A stretch of DNA of 64,000 bases, taken from the NCBI RefSeq assembly GCF_004614195.1, contig NZ_SPUM01000094.1, positions 24,474 through 88,473 on the forward strand, written 5' to 3'. Below the pieces are notes generated by a model. It searched no databases, was not told where the DNA came from, and saw only the letters and a program-made list of their open reading frames with translations. Position 1 is the stretch's first letter; the number at the start of each line of letters is the position of its first letter. Below are positions 19,075-28,149 of the stretch, in pieces. Made by a program: the position numbers and the translations under genes. This DNA is from Massilia horti (GTDB lineage: Bacteria > Pseudomonadota > Gammaproteobacteria > Burkholderiales > Burkholderiaceae_D).

Positions 19075-20460
19075 ATGACCACCAACGCCTCCCGCCGCGC
19101 GTTTCTCCGCCGCGCCAGCGCGCTGTCCGTCGCCGGAGCAGCCACGCCTTGGGCACTGAATCTGGCGGCAATGGCAGAAGCGTCCGCCGCCAGTGCCGGC
19201 GACTACAAGGCGCTGGTATGCGTCTTCCTCTACGGCGGCAATGATTACGCCAACACGCTGGTGCCCTACGACAGCACGAATTACACGATTTACCAGCAAC
19301 TGCGCCCTACGCTGGCCTATAGCCGCAGCGCGCTTGCGGGCACGGTGCTCAATCCGGCGAACGTGCCGCTAGACCGCAATGGCGTAGCACACGAGTACGC
19401 GTTGGCGCCGGAACTGGGCAAGCTGGCGCCGCTGTTCGCGTCCGGCAAACTAGGTATTCTGCTCAACGTCGGCACGCTCCTGCAGCCGACCACCAAGCAG
19501 CAGTACACGAACCGCGCCGTGCCGCTTCCGCCCAAGCTGTTCTCGCACAACGACCAGCAGTCGGTGTGGCAATCCTCGTCGCCGGAAGGCGCGGCCTCGG
19601 GCTGGGGCGGGCGCATGGGGGATCTGTTCGAGTCAGGAAATGGCAATGCCACATTCACCTGCGTCAACGTGTCCGGCAACGCCGTCTACCTTTCAGGCAA
19701 GAGCGCAGTGCAATACCAGGTGTCGACGGGCGGCTCCACGCCCATCAATGCTCTCGCCACCCCGCTCTTCGGGTCCTCCGCATGCAGCGAGGCGCTGCGT
19801 ACGATCATCACCCAGCCGCGGACCCAGTTGCTCGAATCCGAATACAACCGGGTCACCGGCCGCGCGATCGCTGCCAACGGCGTGCTCACGTCCGCCCTCG
19901 CCACGGGGCCGTCAATGAGTACACCCTTCCCTGCCGGGAACAGGCTGGCCGACCAACTGAAGATGGTGGCGCGCATGATCTCTGTAGCGCCAGCGCTTGG
20001 CGCGAAGCGGCAGGTGTTCTTTGTGTCGCTGGGCGGTTTCGACACCCACGACGGCCTGCTGACCGTGCATCCGGGGCTGCTATCGAGCGTCGGCAATGCG
20101 CTGGAGGCCTTCTACAATGCGACCGTTGAACTTGGCGTGGCAAGCAAGGTGACCACCTTCACCGCATCGGACTTCGGCCGCACCCTGAGCGGAAACAACG
20201 ACGGATCCGACCACGGCTGGGGCAGCATGCACTTCATGCTCGGCGGCGCAGTCACGGGCAAGGCTTTCTACGGTACTGCCCCGGTCCTTGCCAACAATGG
20301 TCCGGACGATGTGGGGCAAGGCCGGCTCCTGCCGACCACTTCAGTCGACCAGTATGCGGCCACGCTTGGCAAATGGCTGGGGATTTCGGATAGCGACCTG
20401 CTCATGCTGTTGCCGAATCTCGCCAACTTCAGTCAGCGCGATCTCGGGTTCATGACCTAG
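19075..20460 (+). CDS. DUF1501 family protein, Tat-exported
   Basis: 461 residues from ATG 19075 (GAAAGGAAA upstream). The N-terminus ASRRAFLRRASALSVAGAATPW is a twin-arginine signal. DUF1501 marks are LVCVFLYGGNDYANTLVPYD, LFSHNDQQSVWQ, GWGGRMGDL, GGFDTHDGL, TASDFGRTLSGN, DHGWGSMHFMLGG and VDQYAATLGKWLG. The fold is alkaline-phosphatase/sulfatase-like. Partnered with the DUF1800 protein; the role of the pair is not established. A longer open frame extends upstream but only overlaps the DUF1800 gene. Confidence 0.87.
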   Translation: MTTNASRRAFLRRASALSVAGAATPWALNLAAMAEASAASAGDYKALVCVFLYGGNDYANTLVPYDSTNYTIYQQLRPTLAYSRSALAGTVLNPANVPLDRNGVAHEYALAPELGKLAPLFASGKLGILLNVGTLLQPTTKQQYTNRAVPLPPKLFSHNDQQSVWQSSSPEGAASGWGGRMGDLFESGNGNATFTCVNVSGNAVYLSGKSAVQYQVSTGGSTPINALATPLFGSSACSEALRTIITQPRTQLLESEYNRVTGRAIAANGVLTSALATGPSMSTPFPAGNRLADQLKMVARMISVAPALGAKRQVFFVSLGGFDTHDGLLTVHPGLLSSVGNALEAFYNATVELGVASKVTTFTASDFGRTLSGNNDGSDHGWGSMHFMLGGAVTGKAFYGTAPVLANNGPDDVGQGRLLPTTSVDQYAATLGKWLGISDSDLLMLLPNLANFSQRDLGFMT

Positions 20461-20664
20461 CTGGAACAGGCGCAGCCTTCGTTCGAGTACAAATCGGCAT
20501 AGGTGCGGTCAGGGCTGATCGATCCTTTCCCTACCAAAGGCAGACCAAAGTGGCATGCAAAAGCCACACTGACCGCTTGCGCGTGCCGGGAAAAGATATC
20601 GTTTAAAAACAAAAGCTTGCTCCTTCACCCGAAGAAAAAACGCCTGGCACCTCAATTAATTTGT

Positions 20665-20682
20665 TAATACCAGTTATATACC
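20665..20682 (+). promoter_or_regulatory. NagQ-type operator before nagA
   Basis: TAATACCAGTTATATACC holds two TACC half-sites 11 bases apart. On the other strand this is GGTAT-x-x-x-x-x-x-TGGTATTA. It ends 2 bases before the -35 box, so a bound repressor would block RNA polymerase. The same pattern occurs at 30179-30197 and 30391-30409. Confidence 0.7.
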
Positions 20683-20684
20683 TT

Positions 20685-20714
20685 TTGACAAGCTGGTTTG
20701 CATACCCCTATAGT
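20685..20714 (+). promoter_or_regulatory. sigma-70 promoter of the nagA operon
   Basis: TTGACA at 20685-20690 and TATAGT at 20709-20714, with an 18-base spacer. The start codon of nagA is 55 bases downstream of the -10. This is the only near-consensus promoter in the 20461-20768 gap, which otherwise holds no gene. Confidence 0.75.
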
Positions 20715-20768
20715 GCTCAACGCAGGCCATCCCGGCCCAGGCTTTCAATTCGTAGCGGAGTCGCGCAG

Positions 20769-21893
20769 ATGAGCGATGCAATCGAAGGCAATATCCTGAC
20801 ACCGGCGGGCTGGGTCCACGGCGAGATCACTTTCGACGAACGTATTTCCGCCATCACCGGCAGCCAGGCAAATCCCGCGCAAAACGAAGAAGTCTATATC
20901 CTGCCTGGCTTTATCGACCTGCATGTGCACGGCGGCGGCGGCAAGGATGTGATGGAAGGCGGCGATGCCGTCCGCACCATCGCGGCCGTTCATGCGAGGC
21001 ACGGCACCACCTGCATGCTGGCCACCACCATGACCGCGCCGCCGGAAGACATCGATCTGGCGCTCGAAGGCATCGGCCTGGCCGCCGCAAAGCGAGGCAA
21101 AGGCGAAGCGCGGGTACTAGGCGCGCACCTGGAAGGCCCGTTCATCAACTCCGGCAAGCTGGGCGCGCAGCCGCCATACGCACGCTCGGCCAAGCTGGCC
21201 GACGTGAAGAAGCTGGACCAACTGGCGCCTTTAAAACTGATCACCGTGGCGCCGGAACTCGAAGGCCACCTGGAACTGGTCAAAGAATTGTCCGACGCCG
21301 GCATGCGCGTGCAGATCGGCCACACGCTGGGCACCTACGACGAAGGCGTGGCCGCGCTGGAGCACGGCGCGCACGGCTTCACCCATCTGTTCAACGCCAT
21401 GACCGGCCTGCACCACCGCGAGCCCGGCATAGTGGGCGCCGCGCTGGCGCATGCCAGGTACGCCGAATTCATCCCCGACCTGCTGCACGTGCATCCGGGC
21501 GCCATCAAGGCCGCGCTGCGCTGCATTCCGCGCCTGTACTGCGTCACCGATTCGACTTCCGCCACCGGCATGCCGGATGGCGAGTACATGCTGGGCCGTC
21601 AAACCGTCATGAGATGCATGGGTGGCGTGCGCCTGCCTGACGGCACGCTGGCCGGCAGCACTCTCACCATGGACCAGGCGCTGCGCAACCTGGTCGGTCT
21701 CGGCCTCGATCTGGCGGACGCCTCGGCACGTGTCTCAATGTATGCGGCCGATTATCTCGGCCTGCCCGAGCGTGGCCGCCTGGCTCCCGGCACTTACGCC
21801 GACCTGGTGGTGCTGGACCGTGACCTGAACCTTAAAGCCGTCTATATCGAAGGGGAGTTTTGTGACCTCGATGATGTTGAAAGTAGCCGCTAA
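20769..21893 (+). CDS. nagA: N-acetylglucosamine-6-phosphate deacetylase
   Basis: 374 residues from ATG 20769, with GGAG about 10 bases upstream; earlier in-frame starts would overlap the promoter and operator. It converts GlcNAc-6-phosphate to glucosamine-6-phosphate and acetate in the cytoplasm. Amidohydrolase marks are LPGFIDLHVHGGGGKDVMEG near 45, GAHLEGPFINSGKLGAQ near 128, QIGHTLG, GFTHLFNAMTGLHHREPG, and VTDSTSATGMPDGEY with the catalytic aspartate. It heads an operon with an ABC importer and a GH3 hexosaminidase. No GlcNAc kinase or glucosamine-6-phosphate deaminase is in the window. Confidence 0.93.
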   Translation: MSDAIEGNILTPAGWVHGEITFDERISAITGSQANPAQNEEVYILPGFIDLHVHGGGGKDVMEGGDAVRTIAAVHARHGTTCMLATTMTAPPEDIDLALEGIGLAAAKRGKGEARVLGAHLEGPFINSGKLGAQPPYARSAKLADVKKLDQLAPLKLITVAPELEGHLELVKELSDAGMRVQIGHTLGTYDEGVAALEHGAHGFTHLFNAMTGLHHREPGIVGAALAHARYAEFIPDLLHVHPGAIKAALRCIPRLYCVTDSTSATGMPDGEYMLGRQTVMRCMGGVRLPDGTLAGSTLTMDQALRNLVGLGLDLADASARVSMYAADYLGLPERGRLAPGTYADLVVLDRDLNLKAVYIEGEFCDLDDVESSR

Positions 21894-21919
21894 TTGCGTA
21901 GCGCAGCAACTGGCCAGCG

Positions 21920-23209
21920 ATGGAACCAAGACCAGCTAAGCGTGTTCGCCCGTCCGTCATTGCTGCCCGAGCGGCCGTGACGGCGTTGCTGCTGCTGGCG
22001 ACAAGTGCCTTTGCCTCCGAAAAAATCGAGTTCTGGACCTTCAGCATGAAGCCCAGGTTCACGCCCTATTTCGAGACGCTGGTGCGCAATTACGAATCGG
22101 CCAATCCCGGCGTCAAGGTGGAATGGGTGGACTTCCCGTGGGACGTCATCCAGACCAAGCTGGTCACGCGCATCGTGGCAGGAGCGCCGCCGGCACTGGT
22201 CAATCTTAACGTGCCATGGGCCGATGAATTCGCCCGCGACGGTTTGCTCACGCCGGTCGATAACCTGCTGGCCGATGCCCGCCCGCGCTACCTCGCCAGC
22301 ACGCTGGAAGACCTGACCTTCAACGGCAAGACCTACGGCTTCCCGATGTATAGCAATGTCGCTGTCATCGCCTACAACACGCAAATCTTCAAGGCGGCAG
22401 GCATTGCGCACGCACCGCGCGATCTCGACGAGCAGTTGCGGTTTGCACGCCAGATCGCAGCGCGCACCGGCAAGGCTGGCCTGTGCCCCGCCCTGTCGAA
22501 AATCGACGGTCTGATGATGCAGCAGGGTCTTGCGGTCATCAAGGACGGCAAAGCCGTCTTCAACTCTCCCGCGCACGTGGCGCTGATCGCAAAGCTGGCC
22601 GAGACCTACAAGGCCGGCGGCCTGCTGAAGGATGCACTCTTCGCAGAAGATAACTTCCCCGCCGCGATCGACGCCTACAAAGGCGGACGCCTGGGCATGC
22701 TGCTCGCGCCGCCGACCGCGGTCAAGCGGATCGAAAGCGACGCCAGGGATATCTACGCCATCACCGACGTCGCACCCGCGCCGCTCGGCCCGACAGGCAT
22801 TGCCGACGGCGGCTGGCTGATTCACTTCGCCGTGCCGAAAAACGTGGACCCCAAACTGCTGCCCGCAGTCGGCAAGTTCGCGCGCTACCTGACCAACGAT
22901 GCGAACCAGTTGGCCTTCGCAAGGCTGGCCAGCGTGTATCCGGCGATGGCGCAGGCGGCAAACGACCCCTTCTTTACCACGGTGCCGCCGGGAGCCGGCG
23001 CGGCGGAGAAGGCCGTAGCGGCAGGCGCGGTATCAATGCCGCATTCGCATACCCTGTACGTGGCCGGCATCGCCGACTACGACGAACTGCGCCGCTACCT
23101 TGTGAAAGCCGTCGAAGCAGGAGTCACAGGCAAGCAGGACATCAAGCAGGCACTGGACCAGGCGGTCGCGATCTGGAATAAAAAGCTTGCCTCGCAGCGG
23201 AGCCACTGA
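21920..23209 (+). CDS. ABC sugar-binding protein, probably for GlcNAc or chitobiose
   Basis: 429 residues with a signal peptide (VIAARAAVTALLLLATSAFA). The mature part is a family-1 extracellular sugar-binding protein: IEFWTFSMKPRFTPYFETLV, NPGVKVEWVDFPWD, ALVNLNVPWADEFARDG, YGFPMYSNVAVIAYNT. It captures a sugar in the periplasm for the two permeases that follow. GlcNAc or chito-oligosaccharide is inferred from the nagA, GH3 and chitinase context and from the operator; the sequence itself does not fix the ligand. Confidence 0.88.
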   Translation: MEPRPAKRVRPSVIAARAAVTALLLLATSAFASEKIEFWTFSMKPRFTPYFETLVRNYESANPGVKVEWVDFPWDVIQTKLVTRIVAGAPPALVNLNVPWADEFARDGLLTPVDNLLADARPRYLASTLEDLTFNGKTYGFPMYSNVAVIAYNTQIFKAAGIAHAPRDLDEQLRFARQIAARTGKAGLCPALSKIDGLMMQQGLAVIKDGKAVFNSPAHVALIAKLAETYKAGGLLKDALFAEDNFPAAIDAYKGGRLGMLLAPPTAVKRIESDARDIYAITDVAPAPLGPTGIADGGWLIHFAVPKNVDPKLLPAVGKFARYLTNDANQLAFARLASVYPAMAQAANDPFFTTVPPGAGAAEKAVAAGAVSMPHSHTLYVAGIADYDELRRYLVKAVEAGVTGKQDIKQALDQAVAIWNKKLASQRSH

Positions 23210-23250
23210 GAGATGAGTGCCGACCACACCAGTCCAGCGCAAGCCACCTC

Positions 23251-23351
23251 CGTCGTCCCCGCGAAGGCGGATCAATGCACCCCGGCATTGATCCCCCATA
23301 GACCGCGTGGCAGGATGCTCAGTATGGGTCCCCGCCTGCGCGGGGACGACG
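23251..23351. repeat. paired REP-A element inside the ABC operon
   Basis: CGTCGTCCCCGCGAAGGCGG at the left end and a matching GCCTGCGCGGGGACGACG at the right end enclose a ~60-base spacer with smaller inverted pieces (ATCAATGCACCCCGGCATTGAT). It lies between the binding-protein stop and the first permease and is open in the permease frame, so a naive start at 23213 would translate it. Confidence 0.8.
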
Positions 23352-23362
23352 GTTCTGGGGTT

Positions 23363-24232
23363 ATGGGGCGCCTGCGGCGCGCGGATTTGACGGCTTGGCT
23401 GTTCCTGGCACCGGCCCTCATCCTGCTGGCCGTCTTCTCATTCTGGCCGGTGCTGTTCGGCTCTTTGCTGGCCTTCACCGACTACAGCCTGATACGTGAA
23501 ACCCATTGGGTCGGCCTGGACAACTTCCGCTACATCTTCGACAACGAGATGTTCGTCACCGGCCTGAAAAACTCGCTGCTGTTCCTGCTGATCGTCCCCT
23601 TCGTGCAGATCGGCGCCCTGGGCCTGGCCGTCCTGGTCAACAACAAGCTGCCCGGCATCCGCTACTTCCGCGCTGCCTTTTACGTGCCGGTCGTGACCAC
23701 GGTATCGGTGGTCGGCATCATGTGGGGCTTCATGTTCCACGAACAGGGAGCGCTCAACTACGTGCTGACCACGCTCCAACTCGTGAACAGCCCCGTCGGC
23801 TGGCTCTCCAACGACACCATCGCCCTGTTCTCGATCATGTTCGTTACGCTCTGGCGAGGCCTGGGTTGGTACATGGTGATGTACCTCGCCGCCCTGCAAG
23901 CCGTTCCCGCCGAAATGCAGGAAGCCGCCATTCTCGATGGCGCCAACCGCTGGCAGCGCTTCTGGAAAATCACCGTGCCCATGCTGCGCCCGACAATTGC
24001 GGTCTGCTCGATCCTCTCCGTGCTGGCCGCACTGAAGGCGTACCAGGAAGTGGATGTGCTCACGCAGGGCGGTCCGATGAACTCCACCTTCACCGGCCTG
24101 TATTACGCCTACGACCAAGGCCTCAAGCACCTGAAGCTGCCGCGCGCACTGGCCGCAAGCTTCGTCGTCTCCATCTTCTGCATCGGCATCGCCCTGCTGT
24201 GCCTTCGCTACATAAAGCCCAGGCACCGATGA
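23363..24232 (+). CDS. ABC sugar permease, MalF-like
   Basis: 289 residues from ATG 23363. I prefer this start because the reading frame upstream (ATG 23213) runs through a REP palindrome and does not look like protein. MGRLRRADLTAWLFLAPALI is the usual N-terminus of MalF-type permeases. Six membrane segments are visible, with the EAA loop MQEAAILDGANRWQRFWKI before VPMLRP. It pairs with the next permease, overlapping it by ATGA. The true start is uncertain: translation from 23213 cannot be excluded. Confidence 0.88.
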   Translation: MGRLRRADLTAWLFLAPALILLAVFSFWPVLFGSLLAFTDYSLIRETHWVGLDNFRYIFDNEMFVTGLKNSLLFLLIVPFVQIGALGLAVLVNNKLPGIRYFRAAFYVPVVTTVSVVGIMWGFMFHEQGALNYVLTTLQLVNSPVGWLSNDTIALFSIMFVTLWRGLGWYMVMYLAALQAVPAEMQEAAILDGANRWQRFWKITVPMLRPTIAVCSILSVLAALKAYQEVDVLTQGGPMNSTFTGLYYAYDQGLKHLKLPRALAASFVVSIFCIGIALLCLRYIKPRHR

Positions 24233-25035
24233 CAAAGACGATCGCCCATTACCTCGCCTTGTGCGCATTGGCCGTGGTCGGCGTGTTCCCGTTCTGGTGG
24301 ACGCTGGTGACCGCGCTGTCCACCGAAGGGAACATCTTCGCCTTCCCGCCGACCTTCTGGCCGAAGGAGCCATCGTTCGCCAACTTTATCGAAGTGTTCG
24401 ACACGATCCCGCTCTGGAGCTTCTTGCGCAACTCGGTGTTCATCGCCGCCTGCACCGTGTTCTGGAAGCTGGTGCTCTGCTCCGCCGCCGCGTATCCGCT
24501 GGCACGCATGCGGTTCAAGGGCCGAAAGCTGGTGTTCGGCCTGATCCTCGCCACGCTGGTGCTGCCGTCGGAGGTGAACTTCCTGGTCAACTTCATCACC
24601 GTGACTAAACTGAGCCTGGTCGATACCTACGCCGGCGTGATCCTGCCTAACGTCGTCAATGCGGTGGCCATCCTGTTGCTCAAGCAGGCGTTTGAAGAAA
24701 TCCCGCAGGACCTGATCGACGCCGCCCGCCTGGACGGCGCATCGGAATGGATTATCTTCAGCCGCATCATGCTGCCGCTGATCGCTCCATGGCTGGCCAC
24801 AGTCGGCATATTGACAGCGGTGGAAGCCTGGAACGAATACATCTGGCCTTCCATCGTGATGAGCAAGCCCGACGAATTTCCGCTGTCGGTCGGCGTGCTG
24901 TATTTGCGCGGCACCTTCGGCAGCAGCACCCGGGTCATCGCCGCCGGGACTGTGCTGACCATCCTGCCCACGCTGGCAGCCTTCTTGTTTACCCAACGAT
25001 TCTTCATGCGCGGCATGGACGGAGCTGTGAAATGA
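24229..25035 (+). CDS. ABC sugar permease, MalG-like
   Basis: 268 residues. The start codon overlaps the previous stop (ATGA), indicating translational coupling. Six membrane segments, the EAA loop IPQDLIDAARLDGASEWIIF and the closing RFFMRGMDGAVK are all typical of MalG-type subunits. No ATPase gene is present in the operon, so the transporter must borrow a shared sugar ATPase encoded elsewhere, as described for several actinobacterial and proteobacterial importers. Confidence 0.9.
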   Translation: MTKTIAHYLALCALAVVGVFPFWWTLVTALSTEGNIFAFPPTFWPKEPSFANFIEVFDTIPLWSFLRNSVFIAACTVFWKLVLCSAAAYPLARMRFKGRKLVFGLILATLVLPSEVNFLVNFITVTKLSLVDTYAGVILPNVVNAVAILLLKQAFEEIPQDLIDAARLDGASEWIIFSRIMLPLIAPWLATVGILTAVEAWNEYIWPSIVMSKPDEFPLSVGVLYLRGTFGSSTRVIAAGTVLTILPTLAAFLFTQRFFMRGMDGAVK

Positions 25036-26522
25036 CAAAACAAGACGAACTCAGAAAGACCGCCGGCCAGTTGATCATGATCCGCTTCCCCGGCACCGTG
25101 CTGGACCCAGCCACTGCCGAATTCCTGAAGGCGAACAGCATCCGCGCAGTATGCCTCTTCCGCGGGAACATGACCGACTCCGAACAGCTGGGCAGGCTGA
25201 CCGCCGACCTGCGTGCCGTCATGGGGCCGGATTCGCTGATCGCGATCGACCAGGAAGGCGGCGCCGTTGTGCGCTCGACCTGGGTGCCCGCGCCACCTGC
25301 GGCCATGGGATTAGGCGCAGCAGATGATACCGACTTGGCGCGCGACACCGGCGCCGCTGTCGCGCGCGCCGTCAAGGCGCTGGGCTTCAACTGGAACTTT
25401 GCGCCGGTGCTGGACCTGAACAACAACCCGCACAATCCGGTGATCGCCGAACGCTCCTTCGGCGCCGAGCCGAAACGCGCAGCAGAACTGGCGATCACGT
25501 GGATGGCCGGCAGCCATGCGGAAGGCGTGGCCTGCTGCGTCAAGCACTTCCCCGGCCACGGCGACACCAGCGTCGATTCGCACCGCGACCTGCCAATGGT
25601 GGCCAAGCCGGCCGAAGAACTGGACCGGCAGGAACTGGCGACGTTTCGCATCGCCTCTGCCTTCGCACCCGCCATGATGACCGCGCATATCGTCTACCCT
25701 GCGCTGGATCCGGACAATCCGGCCACGATGTCGCGCCGCATCCTCCACGACCTGCTACGGGAGGACTGGAAGTACAAGGGCATCATCATCACCGACGGCA
25801 TGGATATGCACGCTATCGCCGGCCGCTACGGCGTTGGCAATGCCGCCGTGCGGGCACTGACCGCAGGCGCCGATATGGTGATGGCGCTGGGCACAGCCGA
25901 AACGCAGGAAGAAACGCTGGATGCCATCGCCGCCGCTATCGACTCGGGCATACTTGCGCAGGACGAAATCCAGATCCGGCTGGACCGCCTGTCCGCGCTG
26001 GCGCGCGCCTATCCATGCGCGCCGCGTACGTACACGGAAGATGCGGCGGACCGCGAGATCATGGCCCGGGGCTGGCGCCGGAGCCTGACCGCTTACCGCG
26101 CGCCGCAGCGTCCACCCAAGGGAGCCAAGGTGCGGCTGGTCGCGCGGCAGGACGTGGTGAGCGACGGCGTATCGGAAGCTGGCGTGCCTGCCGCGGTGGT
26201 GGCCGCATCGCTGCGCAAGCTGTACGACGTGGAACTGGTCACCTTTGACGACGCCGAAACCTTCGACTGGAACGCACTGCCACAGGACGGCCGCTTCACC
26301 ATGCTGGCCTCAACCTCGCGCCTGCGCTACGGCCAGCATGCGCGCAGCACCTGGCGTCCCGACCTGCACCTGGCCTTGTGGAATCCGTACCAGGCGCTGG
26401 ACATCGACGCGCCGGCGCTGATGACCTACGGCTTCGCCCAGCCGGCGCTCGACGCCATCAACGCCTGGCTGGCGGGCGAGCTTGAAGCAACCGGTAAAGC
26501 ACCGGTGCCAGGGTTTGAATAA
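25032..26522 (+). CDS. GH3 beta-N-acetylglucosaminidase (NagZ-like)
   Basis: 496 residues from ATG 25032, which overlaps the upstream stop codon (25033-25035) and has GGAGCTGTGAA in front. The marks of the NagZ-type GH3 group are clear: IAIDQEGGAVVR near 80, NFAPVLDLNNN, ERSFG, the His-Asp dyad motif KHFPGHGDTSVDSHRDLP near 175, and the nucleophile aspartate in IIITDGMDMHAI near 255. A C-terminal alpha/beta domain follows, giving the longer two-domain form. There is no signal peptide, so it acts in the cytoplasm on chitobiose or N-acetylmuramyl sugars brought in by the transporter. Confidence 0.9.
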   Translation: MTKQDELRKTAGQLIMIRFPGTVLDPATAEFLKANSIRAVCLFRGNMTDSEQLGRLTADLRAVMGPDSLIAIDQEGGAVVRSTWVPAPPAAMGLGAADDTDLARDTGAAVARAVKALGFNWNFAPVLDLNNNPHNPVIAERSFGAEPKRAAELAITWMAGSHAEGVACCVKHFPGHGDTSVDSHRDLPMVAKPAEELDRQELATFRIASAFAPAMMTAHIVYPALDPDNPATMSRRILHDLLREDWKYKGIIITDGMDMHAIAGRYGVGNAAVRALTAGADMVMALGTAETQEETLDAIAAAIDSGILAQDEIQIRLDRLSALARAYPCAPRTYTEDAADREIMARGWRRSLTAYRAPQRPPKGAKVRLVARQDVVSDGVSEAGVPAAVVAASLRKLYDVELVTFDDAETFDWNALPQDGRFTMLASTSRLRYGQHARSTWRPDLHLALWNPYQALDIDAPALMTYGFAQPALDAINAWLAGELEATGKAPVPGFE

Positions 26523-26555
26523 GAAGGCTGTCTGCGCTAAGTGTTGACCTCAAAT

Positions 26556-26635
26556 CGTCGTTCCCGCGCAGGCGGGAACCCATGCTGAGCATCATTTCAC
26601 GCTGTCTATGGATTCCCGCCTCCGCGGGAACGACG
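26556..26635. repeat. paired REP-A element between GH3 and MFS genes
   Basis: CGTCGTTCCCGCGCAGGCGG at the left, and a converging TCCCGCCTCCGCGGGAACGACG at the right, with a 35-base spacer. Folded, it would make a long hairpin that might stop or stabilise the nagA-operon transcript. Confidence 0.8.
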
Positions 26636-26684
26636 CTTCAACACTTAACGGTGACAACATTAATGAAATTTACGGAGACAGCAG

Positions 26685-27992
26685 ATGCAAGAACAAAAAC
26701 AAATCCGCAACCCGAAACTATGGGTGCCCAGCCTGTACCTGGCGCAAGGCCTGCCCTTCTTCGCGGTAGCCATCGTGGCCAACCAGATGTTAAAGAGCAT
26801 GGGCGTGCCCAACGACGAGCTGAATCACTGGACCGGCCTGATCGGCTTCGCCTGGGTATTAAAGCCTTTGTGGAGCCCCTTCCTGGAGCTGGCCAGCAGC
26901 AAAAAGCTGGTGGTGGTGTTCTTCCAGATTTTCGGCGGGCTGTGCCTGGGTGGGGTCGCACTGGCGCTGCACGCACCATTCTGGTTCGCGGCCTGCCTGA
27001 TCATGCTCGGACTGGTCGGCATCTCTGCCGCCACGCACGATATCGCCTGCGACGGCCTGTACATCACCAGCCTGGATGAAAAAGGACAGGCGAAATACGC
27101 TGGCTGGACCGGAACCTTCTTCAACGCCGCCAAGTTCTTCACCACCGGCGCCCTGCTGCTGCTGGCCGGGCACTTCGAGCAGACCATTGGCGTGGTTCCC
27201 GGATGGACCATCAGCTTCTGCATCCTCGGCGCGCTTATGGTCGGCCTGGGGCTGTATAACGGCTGGGCGCTGCCGCTGGCAAAAAACACCGTCAGCAAAG
27301 ACACCAACGTCGCCGCCATCGGCCGCACGCTGTGGGAAGTGATCGTGGAGTTCTTTAAAAAGCCGGGCATCTGGGTGTCCATCGCCTTCATCATCCTGTT
27401 TCGCGCCGGCGAGGCGCAGGTGCAGTCCATCGGCCCGCTGTTTCTGCGCGAAGCACGCAACCTCGGCGGCCTGGGCCTGTCCACCGCCGAAGTGGGCGGC
27501 GTGTACGGCACCGCAGGCACTGTGGCCTTCCTGCTCGGCTCCATCGCCGGCGGCTACTTCACTTCGTGGCTGGGCCTCAAGCGCGCCATCTTGTGGCTGA
27601 TCTTCGCGGTCAACCTGCCTAATGTGGCCTTCTATCTGCTGTCCCTTTTCCAGCCGACCGAGCTGACCGTGATCGGCGCTGCGCTGAGCGTGGAGATGTT
27701 CGGCTACGGCTTCGGCTTCGTCGGCCTGATCCTGTACATGATGCAGGTGGTCGCGCCGGGCAAATACCAGACCGCGCACTATGCTTTCGCGACCGGCATC
27801 ATGCAGCTGGGCTTCGTGCTGTTCAAACTATTCAGCGGCGACATCCAGATCGCGCTGGGCTACCAGCACTTCTTCATCTGGGTAATGCTGTCCGCGATTC
27901 CGGTGGCCGTGCTGTCGCAGGTCATTCCGATGACCGCGCGAGCGCAGCCGCAGGAAGAGCGAACAGCCGCACCAGCGGAACAGTCGACATAA
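26685..27992 (+). CDS. MFS transporter of the AmpG / PAT type
   Basis: 435 residues, about twelve membrane segments. LWVPSLYLAQGLPFFAVAIV and GFAWVLKPLWSPFLEL at the N-terminus and ATHDIACDGLYITSL resemble AmpG-like permeases. SD GGAG lies before ATG 26685. In chitin-utilising proteobacteria similar porters next to nag genes carry GlcNAc or chitobiose across the inner membrane; AmpG itself carries anhydromuropeptides. Either fits a neighbour that is a NagZ-like enzyme. It is separated from the GH3 gene by a REP pair, so it may or may not be on the same transcript. Confidence 0.85.
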   Translation: MQEQKQIRNPKLWVPSLYLAQGLPFFAVAIVANQMLKSMGVPNDELNHWTGLIGFAWVLKPLWSPFLELASSKKLVVVFFQIFGGLCLGGVALALHAPFWFAACLIMLGLVGISAATHDIACDGLYITSLDEKGQAKYAGWTGTFFNAAKFFTTGALLLLAGHFEQTIGVVPGWTISFCILGALMVGLGLYNGWALPLAKNTVSKDTNVAAIGRTLWEVIVEFFKKPGIWVSIAFIILFRAGEAQVQSIGPLFLREARNLGGLGLSTAEVGGVYGTAGTVAFLLGSIAGGYFTSWLGLKRAILWLIFAVNLPNVAFYLLSLFQPTELTVIGAALSVEMFGYGFGFVGLILYMMQVVAPGKYQTAHYAFATGIMQLGFVLFKLFSGDIQIALGYQHFFIWVMLSAIPVAVLSQVIPMTARAQPQEERTAAPAEQST

Positions 27993-28019
27993 AATTTGGC
28001 TATGTCAAACTTTACGAAC

Positions 28020-28105
28020 GCCCACGCGTTCAACGAACAGCGAAACTGTTCGAAGATGGCCTGTACTCGCTGAACGCGTGGGCAGGAGAACCTGCCCACC
28101 CTACG
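28020..28105. repeat. REP-B element between convergent genes
   Basis: Nested palindromes: GCCCACGCGTTCA (28020-28032) with TGAACGCGTGGGC (28071-28083), an inner CGAACAG/CTGTTCG, and GTGGGCAGG/CCTGCCCAC (28079-28099) ending in CTACG. Read on the minus strand it begins CGTAGGGTGGGCAGG and matches the pattern at 33432-33537. It sits between two convergent genes. Confidence 0.75.
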
Positions 28106-28149
28106 CCCCCCAGCTAGCGGTGACAGCGCCTAAAATTTTGGCCCGGTTC

